A stretch of 64,000 bases of DNA from Serripes groenlandicus (Eukaryota; Mollusca; Bivalvia; Cardiida; Cardiidae): contig JASEVX010000007.1 of the NCBI GenBank assembly GCA_031761405.1, forward strand, positions 34,761,677-34,825,676. The letters run 5' to 3'. The translations under genes and the position numbers were made by a program. The notes beneath the pieces are model-generated. The model did no database searches. It was not told the DNA's origin and worked only from the letters and a program-made list of their open reading frames with translations. The number at the start of each line of letters is the position of its first letter. Position 1 is the stretch's first letter. Below, piece after piece: positions 1 through 57,762 of the stretch.

Positions 1-655
1 TGCAAAAATTAACGGCTGTTATTGTTGATGGAGATATATCCCCCTATTTCAGAGATATTGTTAATGGAGATATATCCCTCTATTTAAGAGCTATCATTAA
101 TAGTAGAGATTTTGTTAATAGATATTTCACCCCTATATTAGAGATATTGTTGATGTAGATATATTTTTATTTTAGATATTTTGTTAATGGAGATACATAC
201 CCCTATTTCCGAGATATTGTAAATGGAATGATATCCCCTGTTTTACAGATATTTTGGATATAGAGATATCCCTGTATTTCAGAAATATTGTGAATGAAAA
301 CATATCCACTTTAATTCCGAAATATAGTGAATGAAGAGATATATAGCCTTTAATACAGAGATTTTGTTTATGTAGAAGTATCCCCCTATTTCTTTAAAAT
401 TGATAATGGAGAGATATCCCCTATTTCAGAGATCTTGTTAATGGTGAGATATTCCGTGTTTTAGAGATATTGTTGATAGAATATTATCTCCCTATTTTAG
501 ATATATTGTTAATGGAATAATCACCTATTAAAGAGATATTGATAATGGAAAGATATCCATTCTATTTCAGAAGTATTGTTAAGATATACTTGTATATCAT
601 AGATATTGTGAATGAAGAGATATATATATATACTTTATTTCAGAGATATTGTGAA
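1..655. repeat. Degenerate AT-rich tandem repeat
   Basis: Imperfect ~55-65 bp units built on AGAGATATTGTTAATGGAGA and ATATCCCCCTATTTC. Units are heavily diverged. The array enters from the left of the window. Confidence 0.7.
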
Positions 656-662
656 ATCCCCT

Positions 663-2470
663 ATTGCCAGAGTATGTACTGTTTGCCGATGCGTTAAGGT
701 CCCTTATCGCCATAGTATTTACTGTATGCCGATGCGTTAAGGTCCCTTATCGCCATAGTATTTACTGTATGCCGATGCGTTAAGGTCCCTTATCGCCATA
801 GTATTTACTGTATGCCGATGCGTTAAGGTCCCTTATCGCCATAGTATTTACTGTATGCCGATGCGTTAAGGTCCCTTATCGCCATAGTATTTACTGTATG
901 CCGATGCGTTAAGGTCCCTTATCGCCATAGTATTTACTGTATGCCGATGCGTTAAGGTCCCTTATCGCCATAGTATTTACTGTATGCCGATGTGTTAAGG
1001 TCCCTTATCGCCATAGTATTTACTGTATGCCGATGCGTTAATATTTTCATATCGCCAGAGTATTCACTGTTTGCCGATGCGTTAAGGTCCCTTATCGCCA
1101 TAGTATCCATTGTATGCAGATGCGTTAATATTTTCATATCGCCAGAGTATTTACTGTTTGCCGATGCGTAAAAGATCCCTTATCGCCATAGTATTTACTG
1201 TATGCCGATGCGTTAAGGTCCCTTATCGCCATAGTATTTACTGTATGCCGATGCGTTAATATTTTCATATCGCCAGAGTATTCACTGTTTGCCGATGCGT
1301 TAAGGTCCCTTATCGCCATAGTGTCCACTGTATGCCGATGCGTTAATATTTTCATATCGCCAGAGTATTTACTGTTTGCCGATGCGTAAAAGGTCCCTTA
1401 TCGCCATAGTATTTACTGTATGCCGATGCGTTAAGGTCCCGTATTGCCATAGTATCCACTGTATGCCGATGCGTTAATATTTCCTATCGCCAGAGTATTT
1501 ACTGTTTGCCGATGCGTTAAGGTCCCTTATCGCCATAGTATTTACTGTATGCCGATGCGTTAATATTTTCATATCGCCAGAGTATTCACTGTTTGCCGAT
1601 GCGTTAAGGTCCCTTATCGCCATAGTGTCCACTGTATGCCGATGCGTTAATATTTTCATATCGCCAGAGTATTTACTGTTTGCCGATGCGTAAAAGGTCC
1701 CTTATCGCCATAGTATTTACTGTATGCCGATACGTTAAGGTCCCGTATTGCCATAGTATCCACTGTATGCCGATGCGTTAATATTTCCTATCGCCAGAGT
1801 ATTTACTGTTTGCCGATGCGTTAAGGTCCCTTATCGCCATAGTATTCACTGTATGCCGATGTGTTAATATTTTCTATCGCCATAGTATTTACTGTTTGCC
1901 GATGCGTTAAGATCCCTTATCGCCATAGTATTCACTGTATGGCGATGTGTTAATATTTCATATCGCCAGAGTATTTACTGTATGCCGATGCGTTAAGGTC
2001 CCTTATCGCCATACTTTTTACTGTATGCCGATGCGTTAAGGTCCCTTATCGCCATAGTATTCACTGTATGCCGATGCGTTAAGGTCCCTTATCGCCATAG
2101 TATTTACTGTTTGCCGATGCGTTAAGGTCCCTTATCGCCATAGTATTCACTGTAGAACGGATTGTTAAGACCCATTATCTCCAGAGTATTCACTGTATAC
2201 CGATGCGTTAAGATCCCTTATCGCCAGAGTATGCATTGCATGCCGATGTGTTAAGACACCCTTATAGCCGATGTGTTAAGATTTCCTACCGCCCGAGTAT
2301 TCACTGCGTGCCGATGTGTTAAGACACCCTTATAGCCAGAGTATTACTGTATGCCGATGTGTTAAGATTTCCTATCGCCCGAGTATTCACTGCATGTCGA
2401 TTAAATAAGACGCCCTTATAGTCAGAGTATTCACTGTACGACGATGCGTTAAGAACCCTTATCGATAATT
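663..2470. repeat. 43-bp satellite array with higher-order structure (~42 copies)
   Basis: The basic unit is CGCCATAGTATTTACTGTAT followed by GCCGATGCGTTAAGGTCCCT and TAT. Perfect copies occupy 708-1000. From about 1040 a variant with TTAATATTTTCATATCGCCA alternates with the standard one and forms a composite period. Units decay toward 2470. Short open frames across it are by-products. Confidence 0.95.
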
Positions 2471-3510
2471 AAGACTCTGGTAAGCCGTGCAGATGCACAA
2501 ACAACCCTCCTTAGGTTTAACTGTACACAAACGCAGTAGGAACCAAATTGCTTGACACGGCTCATATCTTAAATGGGAATTTCACGAGGGAGTTAAAGGT
2601 AACCAATTCGATACTGTCCCTATCAATTAACAGCAGTACTCAATTATTTCCATGAGAAGTAATGGGACGTTTACGAACTACGATTTGAACAATGCAATAA
2701 TGGTTTCAAAAGGGATCGACTACTATTTCTGGCAAGCATATCCTACAGGCCCTTTATTACTTTGAAACCTTTCCCACATATTGGCGGATTTTGACGCATC
2801 TGCACCAGTCTGTTTTTTAAAGCATTGTGGCATAAAGGGAAATAACTCATTAGGCATACTCAAATTATGGAGTCAACCTTTGGACACGATGTAGCAAGCC
2901 ATGGTGTTGCTACAGAGACAACCTGTTGTGGACCAAACTCCACCGAAAGAAGTTTGTTTCATTATTGATGAATTGATTCAAAACATCACGTTGTATTGGT
3001 TCGCTGTATAGTTTACGAACTTTATATAAGCCTAAAGGGGTCGACATTGTTGGTTCAAGCCAGACGTACTCGTTTACTTTAATACGTCAGTTACCAGGCG
3101 TGTACGTAACACTTTCTAATCTTTATTCTTCGTATAAGGGTGTGACAGGGTTTGTAATGCATATGTTTGTACATTGTGTCATGTTTCTACTATAACTATG
3201 TTTTATATAGTATGCGTGTTTGTATATGTTCTGTAAATGCATTTGGTTGTCCAGCGTTGTCGTGGGCAAGGTTCAGCATTTTCCTTTTCCCGCCTCTATG
3301 GTATATCATTTCCTTGTCCATGCGTGTTCATTTTCGGCTTGCCTTGCAGCCAGCACACCTGGTCTTGTAACGCACGGCTGCTTTATATTTCCTCATAGAA
3401 ATATATGGTAAGCAATACTTATCTATATTGATCGTGTTACTTCACTTGTTTTTTTGTTGTAGAATGAGTTTTTATTCTGATCATGTATACAAACATATAT
3501 ATATATATAT
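2471..3510. other. No recognisable gene
   Basis: Unique-looking sequence with a short (TA)n tract near 3500. A 67-codon frame at 3167 has no domain or splice context. Confidence 0.5.
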
Positions 3511-3525
3511 AGCATCCTAAATATA

Positions 3526-3775
3526 ACTGATGTTTTGGTGTTTTACGCCGCTTTCAACACGTTTTCATTTATATCACGGCGTATCCTGGGTAAGGTACAA
3601 GTACTACTGGTTTATTTATCCTGACACAAGTCAGTCATTGGTAATGCTAGCCCCCGCAACCCTGATTGCCAAGGTGTTGCCATTACTACCAATTTTAAAG
3701 TATTTGGTGCGTCCCGACTGGGGATCGAACACTGAGTATAACTTGGATCGAACATTCGAGTAACTTAACCCCGGT
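3526..3775 (-). mobile_element. tRNA-derived SINE, minus strand
   Basis: The body contains TTTTACGCCGCTTTCAACAC and ACCCTGATTGCCAAG, shared with copies near 15520, 30310 and 44970. The right end carries, on the minus strand, GTTCGATCCCCA, a Pol III B-box. Confidence 0.55.
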
Positions 3776-4126
3776 CGACAACAGGAATAACCAAAACAAA
3801 CGCAATATTATTGTATTTTACAATCTTTATTAAGAAGATGTGTATCTTCTGTCCTTCACAATTAGTATTTTAAGAGACATTGCAGAGTTCTAGATAAGAG
3901 AAGAGACATACAAATACATATATTGATATGTCTCCGAAAAGAATAATAATTAATGGTTACACATTTTAACATTTCTTATCAAAACCCTATGCGATGGTAC
4001 AACAACAACGTCTCAATGAAATTGAATGACCAGGGTTTAATGTGATCTCTCTCTAATGCACTCTAACTAGGAATACCTACGTTCGGTTTGGAATTATTTC
4101 TTCCCAAACAGAAGAAAACATCCTAC

Positions 4127-4212
4127 AACCCTTTCCCAAACATATACGCCAGTTGCCGCTTCTGCAGCAGACCATTTTTAAAACCACGTGTCAAAAGGAG
4201 AAATTGCTCATA
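4127..4212. mobile_element. MITE-B fragment
   Basis: AACCCTTTCCCAAACATA, a CTGCAGCAGACCA core and AAAAGGAGAAATTGCTCATA. It is half of the palindromic family seen throughout the window. Confidence 0.6.
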
Positions 4213-4537
4213 AATAACAATATCTCCGTTTGTCACATTGCTTTCAATTCAATTTAATAATTACACTCTTTTATAGAGTTTTCATATTATTGTATGGGTG
4301 ATTTCAAGTTTGTCTGTTGCAGATTTATTGTAAGTGGGAAAGAGTTAATCGATTTACGAACTATAACTTTCTATGAAATTTACGTCATTACTTCTAAACG
4401 ACACTGTTCGATTCCTTTATATCAGATAGACAGTATACGTACACATTATATTACAAGTTGTACATAGGTTTGTAAGAAATCCAGCTGCAAATAATGAAAT
4501 CATTTATTACAACCGTGTATATGTTTATTAGAGTTTT

Positions 4538-4850
4538 AACCCTTTCCCACATACCACCAATCTGAGCAGACGACTTTGAAAAGATAGATAAATGTTTATC
4601 AACTGACGTATCTTTTATTAATATGAGCCATTCCACGAGAAAACCAACATTATGGACTCTGCGTAATGTATCGTTCCGGATCAACCTGCGCAGTCCAGGC
4701 AGACTTATCCGGACAGACACATTCCGTATCAGGGGGATAGAGGCATAGATAAATGATTCCTGAAACAGAAAATCAACAGGAGGCGAAAAGCGTATGTCCG
4801 GGTTAGCCTGCGCAGCATGCTTAGGATGATCCGGGTCGATACTTATATAT
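4538..4850. mobile_element. MITE-B fragment joined to a truncated MITE-A
   Basis: The MITE-B left end (4538-4621) runs directly into a MITE-A copy that starts GAGCCATTCCACGAGAAAAC and loses its right terminus near 4850. This suggests nested insertion. Confidence 0.65.
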
Positions 4851-6552
4851 CTCATATATACATGTATTTGAACATATTGTTGCAATAAAAGTAATTGTTT
4901 ATTTCGAATGGTCACCTGCTGCAAAAGCTTATCTGCAGCGGGGATAATTTGAAGTGCATCTATTTTAAAAAGATTTGAGGAAAACAATGTTCCTTCTTAA
5001 ATTAGATTAATTGTTTATAAAACAGTTACAAACATTGTGGGGAAAAGAGAAATTGCTTATGTTTTTAATCTATACTTTAGCACTGAATACATCATACATA
5101 CACTTTATAATACTCACCAATAATCTGGAGACAAAGTTTATTTTTTTTCAAGTATTTTAGACAAAATGTGTGAAATAATTAGAAAGTGCTCAAGCTATAG
5201 CAAGTAATCCTTCCGTCAAGTCCGCCAGGTCGATTTAGATTTAATATATAAATATATATATATAATTTGTTTTTTTAAATTTGGAATTAATTTGTCTCCA
5301 GAGTTTTGGCGAGCATTATTCAAAAGACAAACAATTCATTGATTGACTACATAGGAGACAGCTATAATAGATATGTACACACATATAATAATAATAAGCA
5401 TGTTTTTTACAATATACATGAATTAGGGATCTTAGCACTTCATGAGACAAAATCCATTGTTTTATGACCAGCTACACTCATACTCTCATACTCTTATACA
5501 ATCTGATTGAAGTCGGACCAACAACCTTCACTGAACCCATATTGGGTCTGACGACACTGCATAATAGGTCGTCTCGAATTGACCCTAAATATTTAAATAT
5601 TCTATACAATCGGAACACTCTGCAATCACCTATCTATATCTATTCTAGATCTTGTGTATCTATATGGGTTCTCTTCCCTGTTAATACCTAATGCTTTCGT
5701 AGTCGATGATTTGATTGGCTGAAGCAAAGGTCAATCGGAGAAAACCTGTGACAAATCAGCCATCAAATTTATAAGAGCGTTTGCTGCTGAAGCGAGGTTT
5801 GGGTCTGGTTTTAAAGAGATTGACTCATATTTATATATAAGCCGGGATTTACACTTTGTTGTCTTGTCTAGGTACTTTGATCATCTTTAATATTTAGACC
5901 AGAAATTAGCCCGTTAAAAATGAACGGAGTATAAGGGTGTTTGCAAAAAAAAAAAAAAATTTTTAGGTCACTTTGTGTGGCGATTGTGAAAATTCTCGTT
6001 TACACACACAAGCAGCACATTTATGAAAAAGCAGATTGCCGAGTCATGTCGAACATTACCAAATAATGTCGAGTATTACCGAGCATTGCCAAAATATATA
6101 CACATTATTTCCACACTACCCATCTTAATGCGAAAACCGAACTAAACATAAATATCGAACGATACACGCACTCTCAATAGATACATAGACTCTCAATAGA
6201 TACATAGACTCTCAATAGATACATAGACTCTCAATATATACATACATGTATTAACAAAACACATACACATCTAGTTTACCAGTGACCCTATACTTGACAC
6301 TCATCAGAATCAAACGTGTGATTTTTTCTGCTATTCCGAACAATATCTACGCTTTTTAAGCACAGTGCTAGAAATAAAGCTGGTAATATGCACATAAAAC
6401 GCCACACTTTTTTAATATCATTAAAGGCCGAAACCTGTTTCTCATACCGAAGTCATTTACTACGATATTTGGTATATTTGTATGGGGTCTGACAATGTCT
6501 GATCCAAACATTCACCGTTTGTTAGAAGCTGAATGAACACGACCATGACCAA
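4851..6552. other. No recognisable gene; AT-rich with a 20-bp tandem repeat
   Basis: Mostly unique AT-rich DNA. At 6171-6243 the unit CTCAATAGATACATAGACT is repeated about four times. No coding exon is recognised. Confidence 0.5.
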
Positions 6553-7353
6553 TACGTAGTTCCCACAACTACAATAATTATCTCCCTTGTCTGCCATTTT
6601 GATAGGCAAATATGATGGGCACTAATAGGTCAAATTACGCTAAATACATCCGCGGACCCCTTTGATTTTCCCCCACCGTAATGCGTAAACAAAACTGTGT
6701 TTGCCTAGAAATGGTTGTACATCTGGCCCAGACTGCATTGGATATGTGACAATGGGTGTAAATTCTTTGTAAATATGTAGAGGATGAACTGGAACTGTTT
6801 GATTTGATCATTTTAGGTATTTTGACCTTGTGTGAAAGTGAAAGTAGAGGCTGTGGAAACCCAGTTTCAGCCTAGCTGGATTGTGGTAAAAAGGACGGTC
6901 CCCATCTTCACAGAGCGAGTTCTTTCTTGCATAATGCATGCCGACCCCACATTTTCTATGAATTATTTTAAAGGTAAGAAGTATCTCTTTTCAATGATAT
7001 ATGGTGTTCTACCTGGGAAACGGTTAGAAAGTGTGACAAACGAGGGTTGAAGCTGGTTGATTTACATGTAAACAAAAGAGGAATTTATTTGGTGTATTGT
7101 GACCTAATAGAGAATATTTAAAAAAAATGTGATAATAAGGAAAACACCAAAGAATTTGTATTTGACAACAATATGTCTTTGATGCCTTTGTATGCTATCA
7201 TTAAATCGACTTCTTGATTAATATAGTTTGGCACATGCAATTGTTTAATTTAATTATATGTTATGTTCTCTATTCAATATTCAACATTTAGTACATTTGC
7301 CTATCAAAATGGCCGACAAGGGAGATAATTACTGTAGATGTGAGAACTATGTG
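6553..7353. mobile_element. Non-autonomous DNA transposon with ~60-bp TIRs (family F)
   Basis: The left end, ATACGTAGTTCCCACAACTA followed by TCTCCCTTGTCTGCCATTTT and GATAGGCAAAT, recurs inverted at 7295-7353. The interior (~680 bp) has no transposase. A shorter relative lies at 8484-8742. Confidence 0.75.
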
Positions 7354-7652
7354 TTCTGATGATCGTTTAAACCGTGAAAATGTTCAGGTTAATTGGCCCT
7401 TAATTTACGACCCGGCAGTGAACCTTATTTAATCTCCAACGACTTACGATCCCTTTCAAAGCATAATAAATCGTCATGCTATCAACGACACATAATCACC
7501 ATTCTGCAAGTTATATGGGTAACAGATAATCATATTACATACTTAAGTAGAAATACCACGAACATTGAAATCAACGCTGCGTTTAATAAACGATAAAACT
7601 CTAAGCGCATTTCCTTCAGATGACACGGTTTATACTTCACAATGATAACATA

Positions 7653-7916
7653 TGAGCCATCCCACGAGAAAACCAACACTATTGCATCTGCGTAATGTAT
7701 CGACCCAGATCAGCCTGCGCAGTCCGCGCAGGCTAATCCGGGTCGACACATTCCGTCTCAGGGGGATAGATGTATAGTAGTAATGATCCCTAAAACAGAA
7801 AATGCATAGGAAGCGAAAAGTGTCCGTCCAGATTAGCCTGCGCGGCATCCTTAAGCTGATCCGGATCAATTCTTTACACAAAGTCAACAATGTTAGTTTT
7901 CTCGTGGGACGGCTCA
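7653..7916. mobile_element. MITE-A, full length (~264 bp)
   Basis: Bounded by inverted GAGCCATCCCACGAGAAAAC and GTTTTCTCGTGGGACGGCTC. The interior has the family marks CAGCCTGCGCAGTCCGCGCA and CAGGGGGATAGA. Confidence 0.85.
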
Positions 7917-8129
7917 AATGTGATACACTCTGGTAGGATATACCAGGAAGTTAACAGACAACATTAACAAAATACAATAACTTAACAAAACCACTATAAC
8001 TAAATAATTCTTCTCACAAATCGCTTGTTCTAGGAAAACCAACCGTTTGGCGAGTGCGCCCCGTGAAGATCTTCGTGTACCTAGGGTTGGCTTTACTAGA
8101 GCATGACTCAAGAATGGTACATTTAGTTC

Positions 8130-8353
8130 AACTCTTTCACTGCCGAATGTCTCAAAGTTGACTCTTCCATGTTAAAAATTGGACCATTCCATGTTTCGTC
8201 CAACAGGAAATTTGGTAAAATTTAATTTCTAAAAAAAAAAAAAAATTGCAAAACAGTGCAGATTTCAGGAAAGACAGCTCGTTATGAGCTGTCACACCTG
8301 AATCTGCATTGTTTTCAAAGGCCTTTAATTGCCTTTGGAAACGAAAGAGTTAA
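8130..8353. mobile_element. MITE-C, full length
   Basis: The ends, AACTCTTTCACTGCC and the inverted GAAACGAAAGAGTTA, enclose the palindromic core ACAGCTCGTTATGAGCTGTC. Confidence 0.75.
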
Positions 8354-8483
8354 TCCAATTCGATCACAGATTCATTGTTTATATTGAAAGGACATCACAT
8401 TGAACTAAATAAATACATACACATTTATATTAAATGCAAATTGAAGTAGAATATAAGCACTTATCAAAATAATTACATTTAAA

Positions 8484-8742
8484 ATACATAGTTCCTACAA
8501 CTACAATGATCATCTCCATCGTCTGCAATACGATGAGATTGTTAAAATAGAGAAATTTTTAATAAATGTGATAATTAGGAAAACACCAAGGAATTTGAGT
8601 TTTGACACCCATATATGGTATGATCTGATTATATCTAATTCTTGATTTAATTATTTTTGCACATGCAATTATTTATTTTAATTATATTTGATATTTCTCT
8701 ATTCAACATATATAACATTTGCCTATCAAAATGGCCGACAAG
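8484..8742. mobile_element. Family F element, internally deleted copy
   Basis: ATACATAGTTCCTACAACTA at the left and ATTTGCCTATCAAAATGGCC inverted at the right match the TIRs of 6553-7353. The interior shares GGAAAACACCAAGGAATTTG. Confidence 0.7.
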
Positions 8743-8827
8743 TTTTCCCACATAGAAAATCGCCTAATACCATAAACAAATAAACAGATGGATTGTTTCC
8801 AGTGTTACATGTGACAAGACTCCATTT

Positions 8828-9058
8828 ACCCTTCCCCACATACAACCAATCTGCAGCAGACGACTTTGAAAACATATCTTTTGAAAACTCCCTTCAAATT
8901 AGTTTACACTAATGAAAAGAGTTGAAAACATGGTGACAATAGGGGCGACAATAGGGGAAATTGCTCGTTTCGAGCAATTTCTTATTTTGTCGCCATTTTT
9001 TCAAAAAGCTGTTTGCTGCAGAGGCGTCAGAAAGCGTCTATATGAGGGGAAGGGTTAA
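8828..9058. mobile_element. MITE-B, full length
   Basis: Inverted ends ACCCTTCCCCACATA and TATGAGGGGAAGGGTTAA. It also has the internal palindrome AAATTGCTCGTTTCGAGCAA. Confidence 0.85.
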
Positions 9059-9111
9059 CAATAACAACACTGGTCCAAATACGCGTTGAAAGACTTTATT
9101 CTGACAGATGT

Positions 9112-9232
9112 AACCCTTTCCCACGAACAGACGCTTTCTGACGCCTCTGCAGAAGACGACTTTTGAAAAAATTGTGGCAAAAGTACAAATTTCTCATATT
9201 GAGCAATTTATCTTTTTGCCAATTTTTTTTAG
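9112..9232. mobile_element. MITE-B half copy
   Basis: AACCCTTTCCCACGAACAGA, GACGCCTCTGCAGAAGACGA and the central stem are present. The other arm is missing. Confidence 0.7.
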
Positions 9233-9450
9233 CGTATTCAATACATACACTTTTATATATAGAAACTGATCACCTAATGCTTAGATGGAAAAGGAGTAGG
9301 AAACTGTGACACATGAACCATCTGGAAGCCTATAAAGTATAATCCATTCACGACACGTCATGTATAAAGAGACTTATCTTTTTCATACAACATTATTCAA
9401 AATTAGACTATAAATTGTTCAAATAGGAAAATAGCGATTTAATCCGTAAC

Positions 9451-54725
<45,275 letters not shown>

Positions 54726-54843
54726 TGTTCTTTGGAGGCCTTAGACGGCCAACATCGGGGCCCTGAAAAAAGAAGATGAAAAGTAAAATAAAACGAAACG
54801 GCGTCAAGAAAATAAATCTATATTTGTACATTATCACTGGTTT

Positions 54844-55243
54844 AACCCTTTCCGATTTGCATGGCGCATTTTGATGCATCTGCTTCAGACGACTTGTGGC
54901 AAAAGGAGAATTTGCTCATGATGATAAATTTATCCTTTTGCCATAATTTTTCCAGACTCTTCAATAAATGTATATTCCATTTATAGCGAATTTCCATATT
55001 TTTGCGCATCTGTTTTCAAAGTTTTCTACTTCATATATATATATTATTTTTTTGGGAATGGGTTAGTCTATTTTCAAGCCTAGTGACTGGCGATATTGTT
55101 CAGAACGAGCACTTTCTCCTTTTGCCACAATGTTTTCAATTTTCAGTGATCATATCTTCATTTATACAGATTTTTTCTATATGTTTACCTAAATGTTTGT
55201 AAAGTCGTCTGCTGCATATTTGATGTATGTGGGAAAGGGTTAA
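54844..55243. mobile_element. Two adjacent degraded MITE-B copies
   Basis: The first spans AACCCTTTCCGATTTGCATG to TTGGGAATGGGTTAG (55066). The second continues from CAGAACGAGCACTTTCTCCT to GTATGTGGGAAAGGGTTAA. Confidence 0.65.
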
Positions 55244-55579
55244 ACATTGAACCTACATGACGCAACTCTAAACGGCACATGCTTATCATGATATGGGCCT
55301 ACACAGTATTCAATATCATTTTCGAACGTTGTAGACCAATGCTAGCCTGCACATGAACGCAATATTTTATTGTCCGCCTAGCCTTCAGAAATTCTGAGAA
55401 AAGAGATTCGTTTAAAATTCAAGAACGTGTCATTTGTCAACTGTGGTAATGCGAACTGCATGTAATAACCTTTTCCCACATCGAGGGCTTGGCGTGAAAC
55501 AGTTGTAACTAAAATTCGTATTACCAAGGTTAATTACCTCGCCATAAAGTCTTTATAAGCGTTAGTAGTATGTATGGCG

Positions 55580-55760
55580 GTTTAGGTGTAAACAGAGATG
55601 ACGTAATCGGCGGCCATTTTGTTGACCTAGTTACTATTTATAGTATCTCATTTGCATATAAGGAGTGACACGAATGAGGACGCCATTGTGTTGACCTAGT
55701 TATTTGCATATAATGACTGCGCATGCGTGGCGGCCATTTTTTAATCATAGGTCTATATTT
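55580..55760. promoter_or_regulatory. Possible regulatory cluster (octamer, YY1-like and NRF1-like motifs)
   Basis: Two copies of ATTTGCATATAA (POU octamer type), three CGCCATTTT/CGCCATTGTG YY1-like cores and one TGCGCATGCG (55718-55727, NRF1 type), arranged as two imperfect ~60-bp repeats. The cluster lies between the 5'UTR exon and exon 1 of the receptor gene. Function is inferred from motifs only. Confidence 0.35.
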
Positions 55761-56063
55761 AGAATGACATCATAGGTCTACATTTAGAAAGCTTTAACAA
55801 TGGAGCAAGTGTTTCAGTAGCACCCTTCGGGCGAGACCACCAACGATTTGTCTCTAGCCTTCTACCAATAGATTCTAACGGGTATGTTGTTGGAACCCTC
55901 GAAAATAATGGCGGGGAAATTCGACCTAACCTTTGCTACATTGTTTCGGGAAACCTGACACGAGACATCCATACAACACGATATATCCCTTTAATATGTC
56001 GTATAGTCGAGCCGAAGCACGCAGTCAAACATGTATGGTAAAGCAATAAATGTAACGTCTTAC

Positions 56064-56125
56064 CTCGAGAACGTCCAGAGTTCAAATGACAGATGCGCAT
56101 GTCCTGACACCACGATCTATTTTAG
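56064..56125 (-). other. Probable 5'UTR exon of the adhesion GPCR gene
   Basis: On the minus strand the sequence ends in CTCGAG followed by a strong donor, GTAAGACG, at 56063. The coding start lies in the next exon, which has its own acceptor, so an upstream non-coding exon is expected. An AT-rich CTAAAATAG lies about 30 bases upstream of a plausible start near 56090. The right boundary is a guess. Confidence 0.45.
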
Positions 56126-56164
56126 ACACGTTATTTCACAATCAGAAACACACCAGGTGTCCGA

Positions 56165-56480
56165 ACAATAGACCATTGAAATGTTAATCTCCTTTAAAGG
56201 CGCCATACTGTCTGCGTCTATTTATTTAAGGCCGGAAACATGAACAATGCCCAATTGAAATGTCAATATCAATCTCCTTTAAAGGCGACACAGTGTCCAG
56301 CGTCTATTGATTTAAGGCCGGAAACATGAACAATGCCCCATGGACATGTCAATATCAATCTCCTTTAAAGGCGACACAGTGTCCAGCGTCTATTGATTTA
56401 AGGACGGAAACGTGTACAATAGCCCATTGACATGTTGAAAATTAATCCCCTTTAAAGGCGACTTACTGTCTGCGTCTGAA
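56165..56480. repeat. Tandem block B1 (~86-bp unit, 3-4 copies)
   Basis: Repeats of CTCCTTTAAAGGCGACACAG with GTCCAGCGTCTATTGATTTA and GGCCGGAAACATGAACAATG. A shorter copy of the same unit lies at 58425-58572, so this sequence brackets the A duplications next to the polymerase gene. Confidence 0.8.
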
Positions 56481-56639
56481 CACCTGCAACGAACGCGTTA
56501 ACACTTGTCTGAGAATAACCCTTTACACTGCTGTTCAAAAGATTACCCTACATGATGAAAGTTATTATCATGTTTTAATTTGCAATTGAAAAGTGTCACT
56601 GTAGTTAAACACGACTTTACCAATTTGATCAGATTTCAA

Positions 56640-57145
56640 ATATAGAGGGAAAAGGAGCCCATTATAAGCGTCAAATCGATTTTTGTTAATTAGTATCACT
56701 ATTTACGCTTTAACTTTTTCTCTTTATGCTACCAAATGATAGAAGACCCAAAAAGCTTTCATTTAAACCAAAGTTTGTCGCTATAATTGTTTACCGTTTT
56801 AGAGTTATGTAATATGAGAGATTTTTAAACCCCAAATATGAACTTGCCCCGATCCTCAAGTTTGATATACCGTTGGAAAGATCTCGTTGAGCCCTTTTCG
56901 TATATGAAATAATTATGATCCTAAAACTAATAGTTCTCTAGTTATCGCCGTTTTAAATTAAGTTTCAAAGTGCGTCAAAAGTCTTCTTAATGCGTAAATG
57001 CCGATATCTCCTTTATTTCTTGTCCGAATGTAGTTGTGTTTGGGCCCATTGAAAAGGATTTCTGATTTTCTATCAATTGAGATGATCAAACCGGAAGTGA
57101 CGTCATGTTTTTAATATTTGTTTGTTTCAAAGTGCGTCAAAAGTA
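56640..57145. repeat. Direct duplication, copy A1 (~480 bp)
   Basis: It shares long near-identical stretches in the same orientation with 57763-58250, for example CTACCAAATGATAGAAGACC and GATGATCAAACCGGAAGTGA. No coding capacity is evident. The final 25 bases repeat an internal segment (TTTCAAAGTGCGTCAAAAGT). Confidence 0.85.
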
Positions 57146-57762
57146 ATCGGACTTTGGTAACAGTGACATCACATTCATCATTGCCGTCGTACATGAAGAG
57201 ATCGTCAGCTTGTAAATGAACCCTTACATTCTGACTACATACAAAATAGTCCAAATAAACGTTTACATCTTTAAAAGTGTTGCTACCTACACCATAAAAA
57301 GCAAGAAAATCCACTGCTTCCTTAATTTTTATAATCACACTTATTACAGTTGTATTTTAAAAAGATGCACTGAAATTGATTATATCCATTTTGATAAGCC
57401 AAACGTGCCAAAGAGAGTAAAGTTCCTTTATCAAGCAATGCTATTTGAGTATTGGGAATAGAAAGCAAAACATCTTTTTTTACAAATTTTGTGTAAATAG
57501 ACTTGGATTAGGATTAAAAATTAATTTCAATAGTTGGACTGGTCAATGTTTACTTTGATTTTATGAATTCCATGGTTACAGTTTTAAATGCTGTCCAGTT
57601 ATGGTAGTTATAGATATATATATTTAACGTTATAAAACTTCTGTGAACATTTTAACGAAACATATAATGTCTTTCTCTCTTTTAAAGACACCCAAGATCT
57701 TGTTTAAGAGCAACATTATGATTATGGTTATATGTCAATTGAAATTTTGTCAAATATTTAGA
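57146..57762. other. AT-rich spacer between the two A copies
   Basis: Short open frames occur on both strands, including a 75-codon minus-strand frame (57338-57111) that reads into the duplicated sequence. None has a recognisable domain. Confidence 0.5.

Noticed and set aside
952..1659. Open frames with MKILTHRHTVDTMAIRDLN-type repeats
   Set aside because: They are translations of the 43-bp satellite, with no start context or independent evidence.
663..2470. Regular repeats resembling a CRISPR array
   Set aside because: There are no unique spacers; repeats are contiguous with a 43-bp period in a eukaryotic sequence.
57111..57338. 75-codon minus-strand frame between the A duplications
   Set aside because: It runs into the duplicated non-coding sequence, has no recognised domain and has no promoter or splice context.
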